From Aquamicrobium lusatiense (GTDB taxonomy: Bacteria; Pseudomonadota; Alphaproteobacteria; Rhizobiales; Rhizobiaceae): 64,000 bases of DNA. Positions 1 through 9,285 of this stretch are shown in pieces (positions within the stretch are counted from its first letter, which is position 1; the number at the start of each line of letters is the position of its first letter). The translations under genes and the position numbers were made by a program. Where the stretch lies: NCBI RefSeq assembly GCF_014201615.1, contig NZ_JACHEU010000002.1:277846-341845 (forward strand), read 5' to 3'. The notes beneath the pieces are model-generated. The model did no database searches, was not told where the DNA came from, and worked only from the letters and a program-made list of their open reading frames with translations.

Positions 1-474
1 GCAGCCGGTAAGAACATTGTCGCCGTCAGACAGGACCACCTTGTCGCCCGACAGAACCAGAACCTCGGTCTTCATGTCGAAGGTGCCGCGATCGCCCGTG
101 GCGACCTGCGTGTCGGACTTGATGTAAACCTTGTCCCTGACCTCAAGCCGGTCGATGTTGGCCGTGCCGGTGGTGGCGGAGCCCGCAGCAGCGTCGGCAT
201 TACCGCCCTTGTCGTTGACGTAATAAACATCCATGGAACCGGCCTTGAGCAGGGTCGGCCCCTGAATAACCTGCACATTGCCGGTGAAAATGGCGAGACT
301 TTCGTTCTCACGCACTTCCAGCTTGTCGCTTTCGATCTCGATTGGCTGATCACCCGCCAGCTTCAGGCCCGACATGGTGCCGGTGCCGCCCGACTGGGCA
401 AAGGCGGAGCCCGCCACGACAAGGGACAAGGCAGATGCAAGCGCTGCAAGCCTCATCGAATCACTGCGTAGCAT
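1..474 (-). CDS. lptA: LPS transport periplasmic protein LptA (3' end outside window)
   Basis: LptA is the periplasmic bridge that carries lipopolysaccharide from the inner-membrane LptBFGC complex to LptDE in the outer membrane. The 158 codons visible on the minus strand read as an N-terminal signal peptide (ending near AGSAFAQ) followed by an OstA-type beta-jellyroll with motifs such as IEIESDKLEVRE and FTGNVQV. The gene runs off the left edge of the window, so its C-terminus is missing here. The start chosen overlaps the 3' end of lptC by 14 bp, which suggests translational coupling; a second in-frame ATG lies at 456. In related genomes lptB and rpoN follow, beyond the edge. Confidence 0.88.
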   Translation of the reverse strand, partial: MLRSDSMRLAALASALSLVVAGSAFAQSGGTGTMSGLKLAGDQPIEIESDKLEVRENESLAIFTGNVQVIQGPTLLKAGSMDVYYVNDKGGNADAAAGSATTGTANIDRLEVRDKVYIKSDTQVATGDRGTFDMKTEVLVLSGDKVVLSDGDNVLTGC

Positions 475-1162
475 TGGTGTCTCCGCTCTTTTTCTGATCC
501 GCCTTCCGGGCGGCGGGGTCGATGCTCACGCGAACCCGCTTCTCGAATATCATGACCTTGCCGCCATCTTCCACCGACATCGTGTCGGAAGTGATACGCG
601 ATCCGGCCCGGCTGATTTCGACGGGTTGCTCCGTCTTCATATTGCCTTTGTCCATGTCGAGAAAGGCCGATTTCAGCTTTGCAACCATTCCGTCGGTGGT
701 CGTGACCGTAATTTCGTTGTCCAGCTGCAGCGTATTGCCCGAACGATCATAAGAACCGTTTAACGCATCCACCTTCGCGGTGGTCTCCGCATTCAGCGGC
801 AGCCGGGCGCTGATGCCCTCCAGCTCGATCACGCCTTCTTTGGCGGTATCCTGCACGGCCCGAACCGCCGTCATCGCGTAAGGCAGAAGCGCCTTGGTGA
901 AGCCTTCCAGCTTCGGATTGGACATCACCAGCTTGCCATCGGAAAAAGCGCTGCTCTCGGTCGTGACCGGCACCTCGTCGGGAGCAACCATATAAGAATA
1001 AAGCGGAAAGGCGACGGCCATGGCAATGGCGATCGCCGGAACCACGAATTTAAGCCTGCGCACCCGGCGCGAATGCTGCTGGGCGCGGTCGAAGGCTGCT
1101 TCGCGCTGGCCGTCGCCCGCCTGGGCAAGCGCGGGCCGCGGCAGTCTGTCTTCCATGCCCAT
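461..1162 (-). CDS. lptC: LPS export inner-membrane protein LptC
   Basis: LptC is a bitopic inner-membrane protein that receives LPS from LptBFG and passes it to LptA. The product has a basic cytoplasmic stretch (RRVRRLKF), one transmembrane segment at about residues 45-60, and a periplasmic domain containing the typical SNPKLEGF motif and a repeated beta-strand pattern. Its length of about 233 residues fits the alphaproteobacterial family. It overlaps lptA, so the two form one unit. The start is uncertain: an in-frame TTG lies at 1183 and ATGs at 1162 and 1156, and none has a strong ribosome-binding site. Confidence 0.85.
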   Translation of the reverse strand: MGMEDRLPRPALAQAGDGQREAAFDRAQQHSRRVRRLKFVVPAIAIAMAVAFPLYSYMVAPDEVPVTTESSAFSDGKLVMSNPKLEGFTKALLPYAMTAVRAVQDTAKEGVIELEGISARLPLNAETTAKVDALNGSYDRSGNTLQLDNEITVTTTDGMVAKLKSAFLDMDKGNMKTEQPVEISRAGSRITSDTMSVEDGGKVMIFEKRVRVSIDPAARKADQKKSGDTNATQ

Positions 1163-1420
1163 CGGATCTGTCACTGGTGACAAAACAACTACTTTCTACA
1201 AAAGGAAGCTCACGCCTTATGCCCAGTAATTCGGGAGGCGGAACGTTTCAAACAAGTCCGGACGGATCAAAACCGTAAAAATATGACCAGTCTAAGGATA
1301 CACGATGGCGCAAATGGCCCGCAAGACCTCCTTTACGGCGCAAAACGGGCAAAAGTGGTGGTCGCCGGCGGCACGATGATCTAGATAGGCACTGCCCATA
1401 TCCCATCCAAGAGGCTGAGC

Positions 1421-2371
1421 ATGGCACAGAGAGCCGATGACCTGATCGACCGGCGCAGACTTCGGCGCAAGCTGACATTCTGGCGCGCACTGACAATCAT
1501 CGTCATCCTGCTTGCCATAGGCGGCATCGCAGCCTGGTTTGGCGGCGATGGCACCGGCTCAGGCTCCCATATCGCCAAGGTCCGGATCACGGGCACCATC
1601 ACCCAGGACGACAAGCTGCTCGAACGGCTGGAGAAGATTCGCAAATCGCCGCGCGTCGCCGGCGTCATCGTCCAGATCGACTCGCCCGGCGGCACCACGA
1701 CCGGCGGGGAATCCATTTACGAGGCCGTGCGCAAGATCGCCGCTGAAAAGCCGGTGGTCGCGGAAGTCGGCACGCTGGCGGCCTCCGCCGGCTACATGAT
1801 CGCCAGCGCCACGGATCATATCGTGGCCCGCCAGTCCTCGATCGTCGGCTCGATCGGCGTGCTGATCCAGTATCCGGACGTCACCGGCCTGATGGACAAG
1901 ATCGGCATCAAGCTGGAAGAGGTGAAATCCTCGCCGCTCAAGGCCTCGCCCTCGCCCTTCAAGCCGACCAACGAGGAAGAGCGCGCCATGGTGCGCCGCC
2001 TGATCATGGACAGCTACGACTGGTTCGTCGACATCGTCGCCAACCGCCGGTCGATGACCCGCGAGCAGGCGCTTGCGCTCGCCGACGGATCGATCTTCAC
2101 CGGCCGGCAGGGCTTGCAGAACAAGCTCGTCGACGCTCTCGGGGGAGAGGAAGAAGCCGTGGCGTGGCTGGAAAGCAAGGGCGTTGCGCCCGATCTCAGG
2201 GTTATCGAGTGGAAGCCTAAGGAGGGAACCGCAAGCCTTCTTTTGTCGCAATCGCTGGTACGCAACATCGCGCGCGCTCTGGGTCTGCCCGAGCAAAGCG
2301 GCGACGTGGTCAGGGAGCTTGGCATGGAGCGGCTGTTCCTTGACGGGCTGGTGTCGGTCTGGCACCCTTGA
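1421..2371 (+). CDS. sppA: Signal peptide peptidase SppA (S49 serine protease)
   Basis: This is a membrane-anchored S49-family protease that degrades signal peptides left after secretion. It has one N-terminal transmembrane segment (residues about 23-40), then the S49 fold. VQIDSPGGTTTGGE near residues 84-97 forms the oxyanion region, Ser122 in ASAGYM is the expected nucleophile and Lys174 in SSPLKASPSP the expected general base. The 316-residue length matches the short, single-domain rhizobial form rather than the double-length E. coli enzyme. It is followed by ihfB, an arrangement common in alphaproteobacteria. Confidence 0.92.
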   Translation: MAQRADDLIDRRRLRRKLTFWRALTIIVILLAIGGIAAWFGGDGTGSGSHIAKVRITGTITQDDKLLERLEKIRKSPRVAGVIVQIDSPGGTTTGGESIYEAVRKIAAEKPVVAEVGTLAASAGYMIASATDHIVARQSSIVGSIGVLIQYPDVTGLMDKIGIKLEEVKSSPLKASPSPFKPTNEEERAMVRRLIMDSYDWFVDIVANRRSMTREQALALADGSIFTGRQGLQNKLVDALGGEEEAVAWLESKGVAPDLRVIEWKPKEGTASLLLSQSLVRNIARALGLPEQSGDVVRELGMERLFLDGLVSVWHP

Positions 2372-2453
2372 CAGTCCCGCTTTCAAATGAAAAAAGCGAA
2401 TGAAATCATCTGCATAATTTCGACCGCATGTTGTCCGCAAGGGGATTGCCCGC

Positions 2454-2738
2454 ATGATCAAGTCTGAACTCGTGCAAATCATTGCCTCTCGCAACCCGCA
2501 TCTTTTCCTGCGCGATGTCGAAAACATCGTCAGCGCGGTGTTTGATGAGATCACCGATGCGCTGGCGGAGGGCAACCGCGTGGAGTTGCGCGGCTTCGGC
2601 GCCTTCTCGGTGAAGAACCGCCCCGCCCGCACCGGACGCAACCCGCGCACGGGCGAAGCGGTCGAGGTCGAGGAGAAGTGGGTTCCCTTCTTCAAGACCG
2701 GCAAGGAACTGCGTGAAAGGCTGAACGCGGAGGACTAA
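2454..2738 (+). CDS. ihfB: Integration host factor subunit beta
   Basis: IHF-beta pairs with IHF-alpha to bind and sharply bend DNA in replication, recombination and transcription. The 94-residue product starts MIKSELVQ and carries the beta-arm signature [12 protein letters not shown], with the conserved proline that intercalates into the minor groove, and ends in the usual [13 protein letters not shown] helix. It lies 82 bp downstream of sppA on the same strand. Its length and start are standard for the family. Confidence 0.95.
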   Translation: MIKSELVQIIASRNPHLFLRDVENIVSAVFDEITDALAEGNRVELRGFGAFSVKNRPARTGRNPRTGEAVEVEEKWVPFFKTGKELRERLNAED

Positions 2739-2742
2739 AGCC

Positions 2743-2806
2743 TGTCGCCCGAAAGCGGGAACCGCCTTCGGGACAACGACATGCGTAAAAACAGGAACTT
2801 AAAGCG
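2743..2806. repeat. Dispersed intergenic repeat, GACAACGACATGCGT type
   Basis: This stretch begins with a short inverted repeat (GCCCGAAAGCGGG) followed by TTCGGGACAACGACATGCGT. A closely similar copy lies at 58984-59040. Both are intergenic, which fits one of the small dispersed elements common in rhizobial genomes. Confidence 0.6.
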
Positions 2807-2840
2807 TAAGCGGCAACTCTGAGAGATCGCGACACGCTTT

Positions 2841-2941
2841 AGAGCGACTGACGTCCGGATAAATCCGGGCCGCTGCTCTATCTCTTTGTTTGAGCCGCAT
2901 TTATGCGACGTCAGACGACTTCGCTGACTGCAAAATGCTCC
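2841..2941 (-). repeat. Dispersed palindromic intergenic element, copy 1
   Basis: Read on the minus strand this element starts GGAGCATTTTGCAG, continues with a hairpin (GTCAG and CTGAC arms, 2910-2928) and then GTCGCATAAATGCGG. Copies at 20386-20490 and 40542-40638 share the layout, but the hairpin arms differ in sequence while staying complementary. Confidence 0.65.
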
Positions 2942-2959
2942 AGGCGTCAGGAATTTCCA

Positions 2960-3313
2960 ATGTTCAATCGCTTCGCTCTCGTTCTCGTCTTCGTGCCGCT
3001 GGCCATCATTCTGATCGCGCTGGCGGTGGCGAACCGCGCTCCGGTTGCGTTCACCGTCGATCCGTTCAACCCCGGCAATCCGGCGCTGACCTACACGCTG
3101 CCCTTCTTCGTGTTCCTGTTCGCCGCACTGGCGCTCGGCATGCTGATCGGAAGCCTGGCCACATGGTTCCGGCAGGGGCGCTACCGCAAGCTGGCCCGCC
3201 AGCGCGCGATCGAGGCCGAAAGCCTGAAGCAGGCAGCAGGCGCGCGTCCGGCTGCCGCGAACCCGAACAATCCGGCCCCTCGCAATCCGGCGCTACCGCA
3301 CCCGAGCGCCTGA
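2960..3313 (+). CDS. LapA-like DUF1049 inner-membrane protein
   Basis: This small inner-membrane protein of the LapA (DUF1049) family has two transmembrane helices, at about residues 5-25 and 43-65, joined by a periplasmic loop (VDPFNPGNPAL). A basic helix (RQGRYRKLARQRAIEAES) and an Ala/Pro/Asn-rich tail of low complexity follow. LapA family members take part in LPS assembly and envelope organisation, but the role here is inferred from the family only. The start at MFNRF follows a weak GGAAT-type site; a longer frame reading through the upstream repeat element is unlikely. Confidence 0.75.
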   Translation: MFNRFALVLVFVPLAIILIALAVANRAPVAFTVDPFNPGNPALTYTLPFFVFLFAALALGMLIGSLATWFRQGRYRKLARQRAIEAESLKQAAGARPAAANPNNPAPRNPALPHPSA

Positions 3314-3329
3314 GTCGACACGGAACGGT

Positions 3330-4334
3330 TCAGCGCCTGCCGGCGATGAACCCGGCTATTTCATCGGACAAGCCCGCAGCCAGAGGCATTTCGGCATCGC
3401 CATAGGCGGCAAAATTGGCGATGAGATTATCCTTCGGCGTCTCTTTCAGTACGTGATTCATACCGGGGAAAATCTTCAGCTGCGCCGACGGCTGGGCCTG
3501 TGACAGGTTTTTTGCATCAACCACCCTCACCTGAAGATCATTGTCGCCCTGCACGATCAGCACCGGCACCCTCAGCTTTGCAATCAGTTCTGCCGGTTTG
3601 TAGCTCAGCAGATCGATGAGAAAGCCCTGAATGCTTTCCGGAAACAGCGGCCGCACGATCCCGGGAAGGCTGGCGACATCGACCTTCTCGCCGCGTTCCA
3701 GCGTTCTGGTCGCCTCCAGAAGCTGGGGCAGGACAGGCCGGTTGGCAGGGTTCCCCGTAAATTGCTCCCGCAGGATCTCGCCCAGCGGACGGCCGGGCGC
3801 GGAGACGAGCACCACGCCGCACAGGTCCGGCCCCGCCATCTGCGCGGCGATCAGGGCGACCAGACCGCCCTCGCTGTGGCCCACCAGCCAGGCGCAGTCC
3901 GTTCCCGCCTTCTCGCGCGCGACCTTCAGCCAGGCAATGGCGTCTCCCGCATAGTCCGTCATGCGCACGTCATTGGCGTCGGGAAAACCGGTGGTGCTTG
4001 CGAACATGCCACGCTTGTCGATGCGGATCGAACCAATTTCCTTTTCGGCCAGTTCCTCTGCCAGCATCTTCAGATAGCCCGCCTTGATGCCGAGCGGATT
4101 ATTGCCGTCATGGTCGGTTGGACCGGAGCCCGGGATGATGACGGCCACCGGCTGTCCTGACCGGTCGCCGGGAAGGAGCATGTACCCCTTCAGGACGCCT
4201 TCCTCCACCTGCGCCTCGACAACCGTTTCGGCCAGCCGCGCGGCCACTGCATCGGCAAGCGATGGCGAAACGACGCAGGAACAGAGGAGCGTGGCGGCCG
4301 CCAGAGCAGCCCTTTTCATGCCGGTTGCCTGCAT
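3330..4334 (-). CDS. Secreted alpha/beta hydrolase
   Basis: This is an exported alpha/beta hydrolase of unknown substrate. An N-terminal signal sequence with a Cys-containing hydrophobic core (ALAAATLLCSCVVS) precedes the hydrolase fold. The nucleophile elbow is GHSEGG, the probable acid is in LIVQGDNDLQV and the histidine in GMNHVLKETP. The hydrophobic core could be read as a lipobox-like signal, so lipoprotein anchoring is possible. The start at 4334 has GAGGG five bases upstream; the next ATG is at 4319. The gene is convergent with lapA and divergent from the methyltransferase gene. Confidence 0.8.
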   Translation of the reverse strand: MQATGMKRAALAAATLLCSCVVSPSLADAVAARLAETVVEAQVEEGVLKGYMLLPGDRSGQPVAVIIPGSGPTDHDGNNPLGIKAGYLKMLAEELAEKEIGSIRIDKRGMFASTTGFPDANDVRMTDYAGDAIAWLKVAREKAGTDCAWLVGHSEGGLVALIAAQMAGPDLCGVVLVSAPGRPLGEILREQFTGNPANRPVLPQLLEATRTLERGEKVDVASLPGIVRPLFPESIQGFLIDLLSYKPAELIAKLRVPVLIVQGDNDLQVRVVDAKNLSQAQPSAQLKIFPGMNHVLKETPKDNLIANFAAYGDAEMPLAAGLSDEIAGFIAGRR

Positions 4335-4381
4335 CTTGCCCTCACAATGGGTGCGGGCCATGTTGCGACCCGTCTGCCGCT

Positions 4382-5440
4382 ATGGCAGAAGCGCAGGCAT
4401 ATTTCCACCGGAGCATTCGCTTGAAAGCCACGCGCAACAGGAGCCATGAGGCAAGGCCGCGACCGGAGCGAGACGCCCGTCCCGAGCAGGAACGCGAGCC
4501 GCAGCACCAGCCGAAGCGCCAGCTTGTGCGCCGCGAAGGCCCGCTGCCGGCCGAAAGGCTGCCGCTGATCCTCGAGGTCGCGCCCAGCGACGACTACGCA
4601 CTGCTCGACAGCGGCGACGGGCGCAAGCTGGAGCAATACGGCCCCTATCGCATCGTGCGCCCGGAGGGACAGGCGATCTGGCGCCCTGCCCTGCCCGACA
4701 GGGAATGGGGCCGCGCCGACGCCATTTTCACCGGCAACACCGATGAGGAAGGTATGGGCCGCTGGCAGTTTCCCCGCAATCCGCTCGGCGAAACATGGCC
4801 GATGAAGCATGACGGCATCGATTATCTCGGCCGCTTCACCTCGTTTCGCCATGTCGGCGTCTTTCCCGAACAGGGCTCCCACTGGGACCATATGGCCGCC
4901 CTCATCGAAAATGCCCGGCGGCCGGTGAAGGTGCTCAACCTGTTCGGCTATACCGGCCTTGCCTCGCTGGTCGCCGCCCGCGCCGGGGCGGAGGTCACCC
5001 ATGTCGACGCCTCGAAGAAGGCGATCGGCTGGGCCCGCGAAAATCAGGAAGTGGCGCGGCTAACCAACAAGCCGATCCGCTGGATCGTCGAGGACGCGAT
5101 GAAATTCGCCGAGCGCGAGGAGCGCCGCGGCAGCCGCTACGACATCATCCTGTTCGATCCGCCCGCCTATGGGCGCGGACCCAAGGGCGAAGTGTGGCAA
5201 CTGTTCGAGCATCTGCCCGCACTTGCCGACATCTGCCGCTCGATCCTGACGCCGAAGCCGCTGGCCGTCGTGCTCACCGCCTATTCGATCCGCGCCTCCT
5301 TCTTCGCCATCCATGCGCTGATGCGCGACACCTTCGCCGGCATGGGCGGCGCCGTGGAATCCGGAGAACTGATCATCCGCGAGAAATCGGCCGGCCGCGC
5401 GCTTTCCACCTCGCTCTTTTCCAGATGGGTCGCCAGATGA
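4382..5440 (+). CDS. Class I SAM-dependent RNA methyltransferase (RlmI/RlmK-like)
   Basis: This is a Rossmann-fold S-adenosylmethionine methyltransferase related to the COG1092 23S rRNA cytosine methyltransferases. The SAM-binding motif I is VLNLFGYTGLASLVAARAG, the acidic ribose-contacting residue is in THVDASKKA, and the catalytic motif IV is ILFDPPAYGRG. The N-terminus is rich in Arg, Glu and Gln (ERDARPEQEREPQHQ) and lacks an obvious PUA domain, unlike E. coli RlmI. The stop overlaps the start of the next gene (ATGA), which is also an RNA methyltransferase. The start is uncertain, because the N-terminal 50 residues are of low complexity. The modified nucleotide cannot be told from sequence alone. 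Confidence 0.8.
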   Translation: MAEAQAYFHRSIRLKATRNRSHEARPRPERDARPEQEREPQHQPKRQLVRREGPLPAERLPLILEVAPSDDYALLDSGDGRKLEQYGPYRIVRPEGQAIWRPALPDREWGRADAIFTGNTDEEGMGRWQFPRNPLGETWPMKHDGIDYLGRFTSFRHVGVFPEQGSHWDHMAALIENARRPVKVLNLFGYTGLASLVAARAGAEVTHVDASKKAIGWARENQEVARLTNKPIRWIVEDAMKFAEREERRGSRYDIILFDPPAYGRGPKGEVWQLFEHLPALADICRSILTPKPLAVVLTAYSIRASFFAIHALMRDTFAGMGGAVESGELIIREKSAGRALSTSLFSRWVAR

Positions 5441-6291
5441 GCGAACATGAAAAACGCCGTCCGGTCGGACGGGTCAAGGAAGTCACCAGCCTGTCCAATC
5501 CGCTGGTCAAGGACATCAAGGCGCTGGCTCTGAAGAAATTCCGCGACCAGAACAATGCCTTCATGGCCGAGGGGCTGAAGCTGGTCATCGACGCGCTCGA
5601 TCTCGGCTGGGAAATCCGCACGCTGATCTTCGCCAAGGCCGGACGCGGCAATGCGGCGGTCGAAAAGGTCGCCGCCCGCACCGTGGCCGCTGGCGGCGAC
5701 GTGCTGGAAGTCTCGGAGAAAGTGCTGTCCTCCATCACCCGCCGCGACAATCCGCAGATGGTGGTCGGCGTGTTCACGCAGCGTCTGGTTCCGCTGAAAG
5801 ACATTCGGCCAGCCAGGGGCGATGTCTGGGTGGCGCTCGACCGGGTGCGCGATCCGGGCAATCTCGGCACCGTCATCCGCACCGTTGATGCGGTCGGCGC
5901 CAAAGGCGTCATCCTCGTCGGCGACACCACCGATCCATTCTCGCTGGAAACGGTGCGCGCCACCATGGGCTCGATCTTCGCCGTTCCAGTCGCGAAAACC
6001 AGTGTGGAAGCCTTCCTTGCCTGGCGCAAGGGCTTTCCGGGCCTCGTCGCCGGCACGCATCTGAAAGGCGCGGTCGATTATCGCTCGGTCGACTTCTCGG
6101 ACAAGCCGGTGCTGCTTATGATGGGCAACGAGCAGCAGGGCCTGCCTGACGATCTGGCGCAAAACTGCGACCGCTTGTTGCGCATTCCGCAGGCCGGCCG
6201 CGCCGATTCGCTCAACCTCGCAGTGGCAACCGGCGTGATGCTGTTCGAGATCCGCCGCGGGGCACTCTCGCTGGAGGCGCCCGCCCCATGA
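5437..6291 (+). CDS. TrmH-family (SPOUT) RNA 2'-O-methyltransferase
   Basis: This is a SpoU/TrmH-type methyltransferase that would methylate a ribose 2'-hydroxyl in rRNA or tRNA. The N-terminal RNA-binding region ([22 protein letters not shown]) resembles the L30e-like substrate-binding domain. The C-terminal SPOUT knot has motif 1 ([16 protein letters not shown]), motif 2 ([12 protein letters not shown]) and motif 3 ([19 protein letters not shown]). It overlaps the upstream methyltransferase by 4 bp and lspA downstream by 4 bp, so all three are translationally coupled. Confidence 0.9.
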   Translation: MSEHEKRRPVGRVKEVTSLSNPLVKDIKALALKKFRDQNNAFMAEGLKLVIDALDLGWEIRTLIFAKAGRGNAAVEKVAARTVAAGGDVLEVSEKVLSSITRRDNPQMVVGVFTQRLVPLKDIRPARGDVWVALDRVRDPGNLGTVIRTVDAVGAKGVILVGDTTDPFSLETVRATMGSIFAVPVAKTSVEAFLAWRKGFPGLVAGTHLKGAVDYRSVDFSDKPVLLMMGNEQQGLPDDLAQNCDRLLRIPQAGRADSLNLAVATGVMLFEIRRGALSLEAPAP

Positions 6292-6800
6292 GTTCCACCC
6301 CTGCCCCATCTGCCGCCGGCAAGGGTCTTGGCCTCTATGCGATCCTCGCCATCGTCGCCATCGTGCTCGACCAGTGGATCAAATACGCGGTCGAAAGCGG
6401 ACTTCCCTTTCAGGAGAAGATCGACCTCCTGCCGTTTCTGGCGCTGTTTCGCACCTACAACACCGGCATCGCCTTCTCGATGCTGTCTTCCTTCGGCGAC
6501 ACCGGGCTGATCGTCATCTCGCTCGTCGTATCGGCCTTCATCGTCTATCTGGCGCTGCGCAGCACGCCGCGCCAGCTCTTCGCCCGGCTTGGATTTGCGC
6601 TCATCCTCGGCGGTGCGATGGGCAACGTCATCGACCGCGCCATCTACGGCCATGTCGTGGACTACATCCTCTTCCACACGCCGCACTGGTCCTTCGCCGT
6701 GTTCAATCTGGCGGATGTCTTCATCAGCGTCGGCGCTTTTCTGGTGGTGGTGGAGGAGTTCATCGGCTGGCGCTACGAGGTCAGATCGCACGACGACTGA
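6288..6800 (+). CDS. lspA: Lipoprotein signal peptidase LspA
   Basis: Signal peptidase II cleaves the signal peptide from diacylglyceryl-modified prolipoproteins in the inner membrane. Four transmembrane segments are visible. The catalytic aspartates are Asp116 in [16 protein letters not shown] and Asp143 in FNLADVFI; the Asn-Thr-Gly motif ([10 protein letters not shown]) is present. Length (170 residues) is normal. The ATGA overlap with the TrmH gene and the terminator just downstream mark it as the last gene of a three-gene operon. Confidence 0.95.
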   Translation: MSSTPAPSAAGKGLGLYAILAIVAIVLDQWIKYAVESGLPFQEKIDLLPFLALFRTYNTGIAFSMLSSFGDTGLIVISLVVSAFIVYLALRSTPRQLFARLGFALILGGAMGNVIDRAIYGHVVDYILFHTPHWSFAVFNLADVFISVGAFLVVVEEFIGWRYEVRSHDD

Positions 6801-6803
6801 TCA

Positions 6804-6836
6804 AAACCCGCGCAATCGGTAAAATTGCGCGGGTTT
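6804..6836 (+). terminator. Rho-independent terminator after lspA
   Basis: A 13-bp perfect stem (AAACCCGCGCAAT paired with ATTGCGCGGGTTT) with a 7-base loop sits immediately after the lspA stop codon. The stem ends in TTT, but the following T-run is short. Confidence 0.75.
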
Positions 6837-6877
6837 GCCGAAGCCTTCCCTAAGCTCTGCCTGTCATTGTTTTGTGT

Positions 6878-9163
6878 ATGACGGCGGAGATGGACCACAA
6901 CCGGACAGGAGGGGACGAGGCGCACGAAACGGGCGGCCACCGCCTTCGTGTCGTTCCCCCGCCGCTGTCGCCCGAAGCGCTCGGAACCGATCTCTCCGCC
7001 ACGCCCGTTTCCCGCAACCTGCCCGTCGCAAGCTGGCTGTTCGTTCTCCTGTTCGCCGGACTTGCCCACCTCACCGGCGCGCCCGCTTTCCTCAGTCTTG
7101 CCATGCTTGCCACCGGCTTTGTTGGCATTCTGCTGCATGAGCTGATCCTGTCGAAGGAACGCCGCACCCGGCAGCAACTGGACAGGGAGACCGCTCAGGC
7201 TCGCACCCGACTGGAAACACTCTCCGACCAAATGTGGGAGATGCAGGAAAGCGAAGAGCGCTTCCACGGCCTCATCGACGCGCTCGGCGACATCGTCGTG
7301 CACCGCGACCGGCACGGCAGGATCGTCTACGCCAATCGGGTCTTCACCGGACTTGTCGGCAGGGAGATGCACGATCTGCGCGGCATGACGCTTGCCGATA
7401 TCGGCATGGAGTTCACTGTTACGCCGGAGGCTGCATTCACCGACAATGAATGCCTGCGCTCGACGGATGCCTGCATGACCACGCCGCAGGGCCAGCGCTG
7501 GTTCTCATGGGTCGAGCTTTCGGTGCGCGAGAAGGATACCGGCGCCGTTTCGCATCACGCCATCGCCCGCGAAATCACCGCCCGCAAGCAGGCTGAAACC
7601 TCGCTCATCGCGGCGCGCGAGCGGGCGGAATTCGCCAATCAGGCGAAGTCCCGCTTCCTGGCCACCGTCAGCCATGAGATCCGCACGCCGATGAACGGCA
7701 TCATGGGCATGGCGCGGCTGTTATCGGATACCAGCCTGTCACCCGAGCAGCACACCTATGTCAACGCCGTGTCCACCTCGGCCAGCGCACTGCTGGCGCT
7801 GATCGACGATCTTCTGGATTATTCCAAGATCGAGGCCGGCCGGTTCGATCCCGAGCCGCAGCCGGTTTCGCTGCGCGAGCTGGCCGACAATGTCGTCGAG
7901 CTTCTGGCCGACCGCGCCCATGGCAAGGGTATCGGTCTCGGCTGCCATGTCGCGCCCGATGTCCCGCAGATGATCACCGCCGATCCGGGACGGGTGCGGC
8001 AGGTGCTGCTCAACCTTCTCGGCAATGCGATCAAGTTCACCGAAAGCGGCGGCGTGGCGCTTGTCATCACCCGCAGCGGCAATCGCATCCGCTTCGCCGT
8101 GAGCGATACCGGCACGGGGCTGCGGCAAGACGATCTCGAACGCATATTCCTCGAATTCGAGCAGGCCGACGGAACCTCGACGCGCCGGCATGGTGGCGCA
8201 GGGCTCGGCCTTGCGATTTCCAGACGGCTGGTGACGGCGATGGGCGGCACGATCTCCGTGTCCAGCACGCCCGGCGAGGGAACGGAGTTCATTTTCGAAC
8301 TGCCGGCGCATGAGGCGACCGCTCCGCCGCACCCACGGCAGGATGCGCTGGCAGGCCGCAATGTCGTGATCCTCTCCGACAACAGGGTCGAGGCGGATGT
8401 GATCGCGCGGACGATCCGCGCCTTCGGCGGCTCCGCCGAAATTGCCGAAAACCCCGAAACCGCACGAAAGCTGGCCAAGGGCTGCGACACGCTGATGGTG
8501 GACGCCACGCTGGAAGGCAGCGACAGACGCGCCGTTCAGGCGCTGCGCGACGATGTTTTCGCCTCCAGCCGCGCCATCATCCTGATGGCGCCGAACGACC
8601 GTGGCCGGCTCTGCGAATATCTGGCCGGCGGATATGGTGGTTTCCTCGCCCGTCCCGTGCGGGGCGCAACACTGCTGAAGGTGCTTGCCGGCGGCAGTTA
8701 CGACAGCGCAGGTGAACAGCACCTGCAGGAGCCCGGAACGCGTACGCATCCGGCACAGGAAAACAAATCCGGCGTCCTTTCCGTCCTGATTGCCGAAGAC
8801 AACGAAATCAACGCCCTGCTGGTTCGCGCCGCACTCGGCAGTGCCGGCCATCGCCTCGAGATGGTCACGACCGGCAAGGAGGCAGTGGACAGGCTCACCG
8901 CGACCGACACCGGCGCGGGACGCCATGACGTCGTCCTCATGGACCTGCACATGCCGGTGATGGACGGCATGGATGCCATCGCCCACATCAGGCGGCATGA
9001 GAAGCTGCATGGGATGCCCACGGTCCCGATTCTGGTGCTTTCGGCTGACAATCAGGAAAAGACACGCCATGCCGTGCTCGCCCATGGCGCCACCGCCTTC
9101 CTGACAAAGCCGCTCGATCCGCGTGATCTGCTTGCCGCCGTTCAGGACCTGATGTCCACATGA
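6878..9163 (+). CDS. Hybrid sensor histidine kinase / response regulator
   Basis: The protein starts with two hydrophobic segments (residues about 50-65 and 73-90), then a coiled linker, a PAS domain (ERFHGLIDALGDIVVHRDRH onward), and a HisKA domain with the phosphoacceptor His at about residue 266 in SHEIRTPMNG. The HATPase_c domain follows, with N-box NLLGNAIKFTES, DTGTGL and GGAGLGL. C-terminal to it come a degenerate receiver-like segment (near VVILSDNRVEADV) and a canonical receiver ending the protein (IAEDNEIN, LMDLHMPVMDG, TKPLD). This layout resembles cell-cycle kinases of the PdhS/DivJ/PleC group, but no cognate partner lies nearby. An in-frame TTG just upstream (6872) is less likely as a start. 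Confidence 0.88.
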   Translation: MTAEMDHNRTGGDEAHETGGHRLRVVPPPLSPEALGTDLSATPVSRNLPVASWLFVLLFAGLAHLTGAPAFLSLAMLATGFVGILLHELILSKERRTRQQLDRETAQARTRLETLSDQMWEMQESEERFHGLIDALGDIVVHRDRHGRIVYANRVFTGLVGREMHDLRGMTLADIGMEFTVTPEAAFTDNECLRSTDACMTTPQGQRWFSWVELSVREKDTGAVSHHAIAREITARKQAETSLIAARERAEFANQAKSRFLATVSHEIRTPMNGIMGMARLLSDTSLSPEQHTYVNAVSTSASALLALIDDLLDYSKIEAGRFDPEPQPVSLRELADNVVELLADRAHGKGIGLGCHVAPDVPQMITADPGRVRQVLLNLLGNAIKFTESGGVALVITRSGNRIRFAVSDTGTGLRQDDLERIFLEFEQADGTSTRRHGGAGLGLAISRRLVTAMGGTISVSSTPGEGTEFIFELPAHEATAPPHPRQDALAGRNVVILSDNRVEADVIARTIRAFGGSAEIAENPETARKLAKGCDTLMVDATLEGSDRRAVQALRDDVFASSRAIILMAPNDRGRLCEYLAGGYGGFLARPVRGATLLKVLAGGSYDSAGEQHLQEPGTRTHPAQENKSGVLSVLIAEDNEINALLVRAALGSAGHRLEMVTTGKEAVDRLTATDTGAGRHDVVLMDLHMPVMDGMDAIAHIRRHEKLHGMPTVPILVLSADNQEKTRHAVLAHGATAFLTKPLDPRDLLAAVQDLMST

Positions 9164-9285
9164 ACATTGGTGCGGCACAGGTCCTGCTTTGTTGCCGATC
9201 ACGCCATATCACGTTAGTGTCACAATCCTGTTGCACCACAATCGTATCCCCGCGCCACGAGGGATGGCTCGAAGGAGAATCGCCC

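Noticed and set aside
1184..1420. A regulatory RNA or small gene between lptC and sppA
   Set aside because: No stable structure, ribosome-binding site or convincing frame was seen; I regard it as a plain divergent promoter region.
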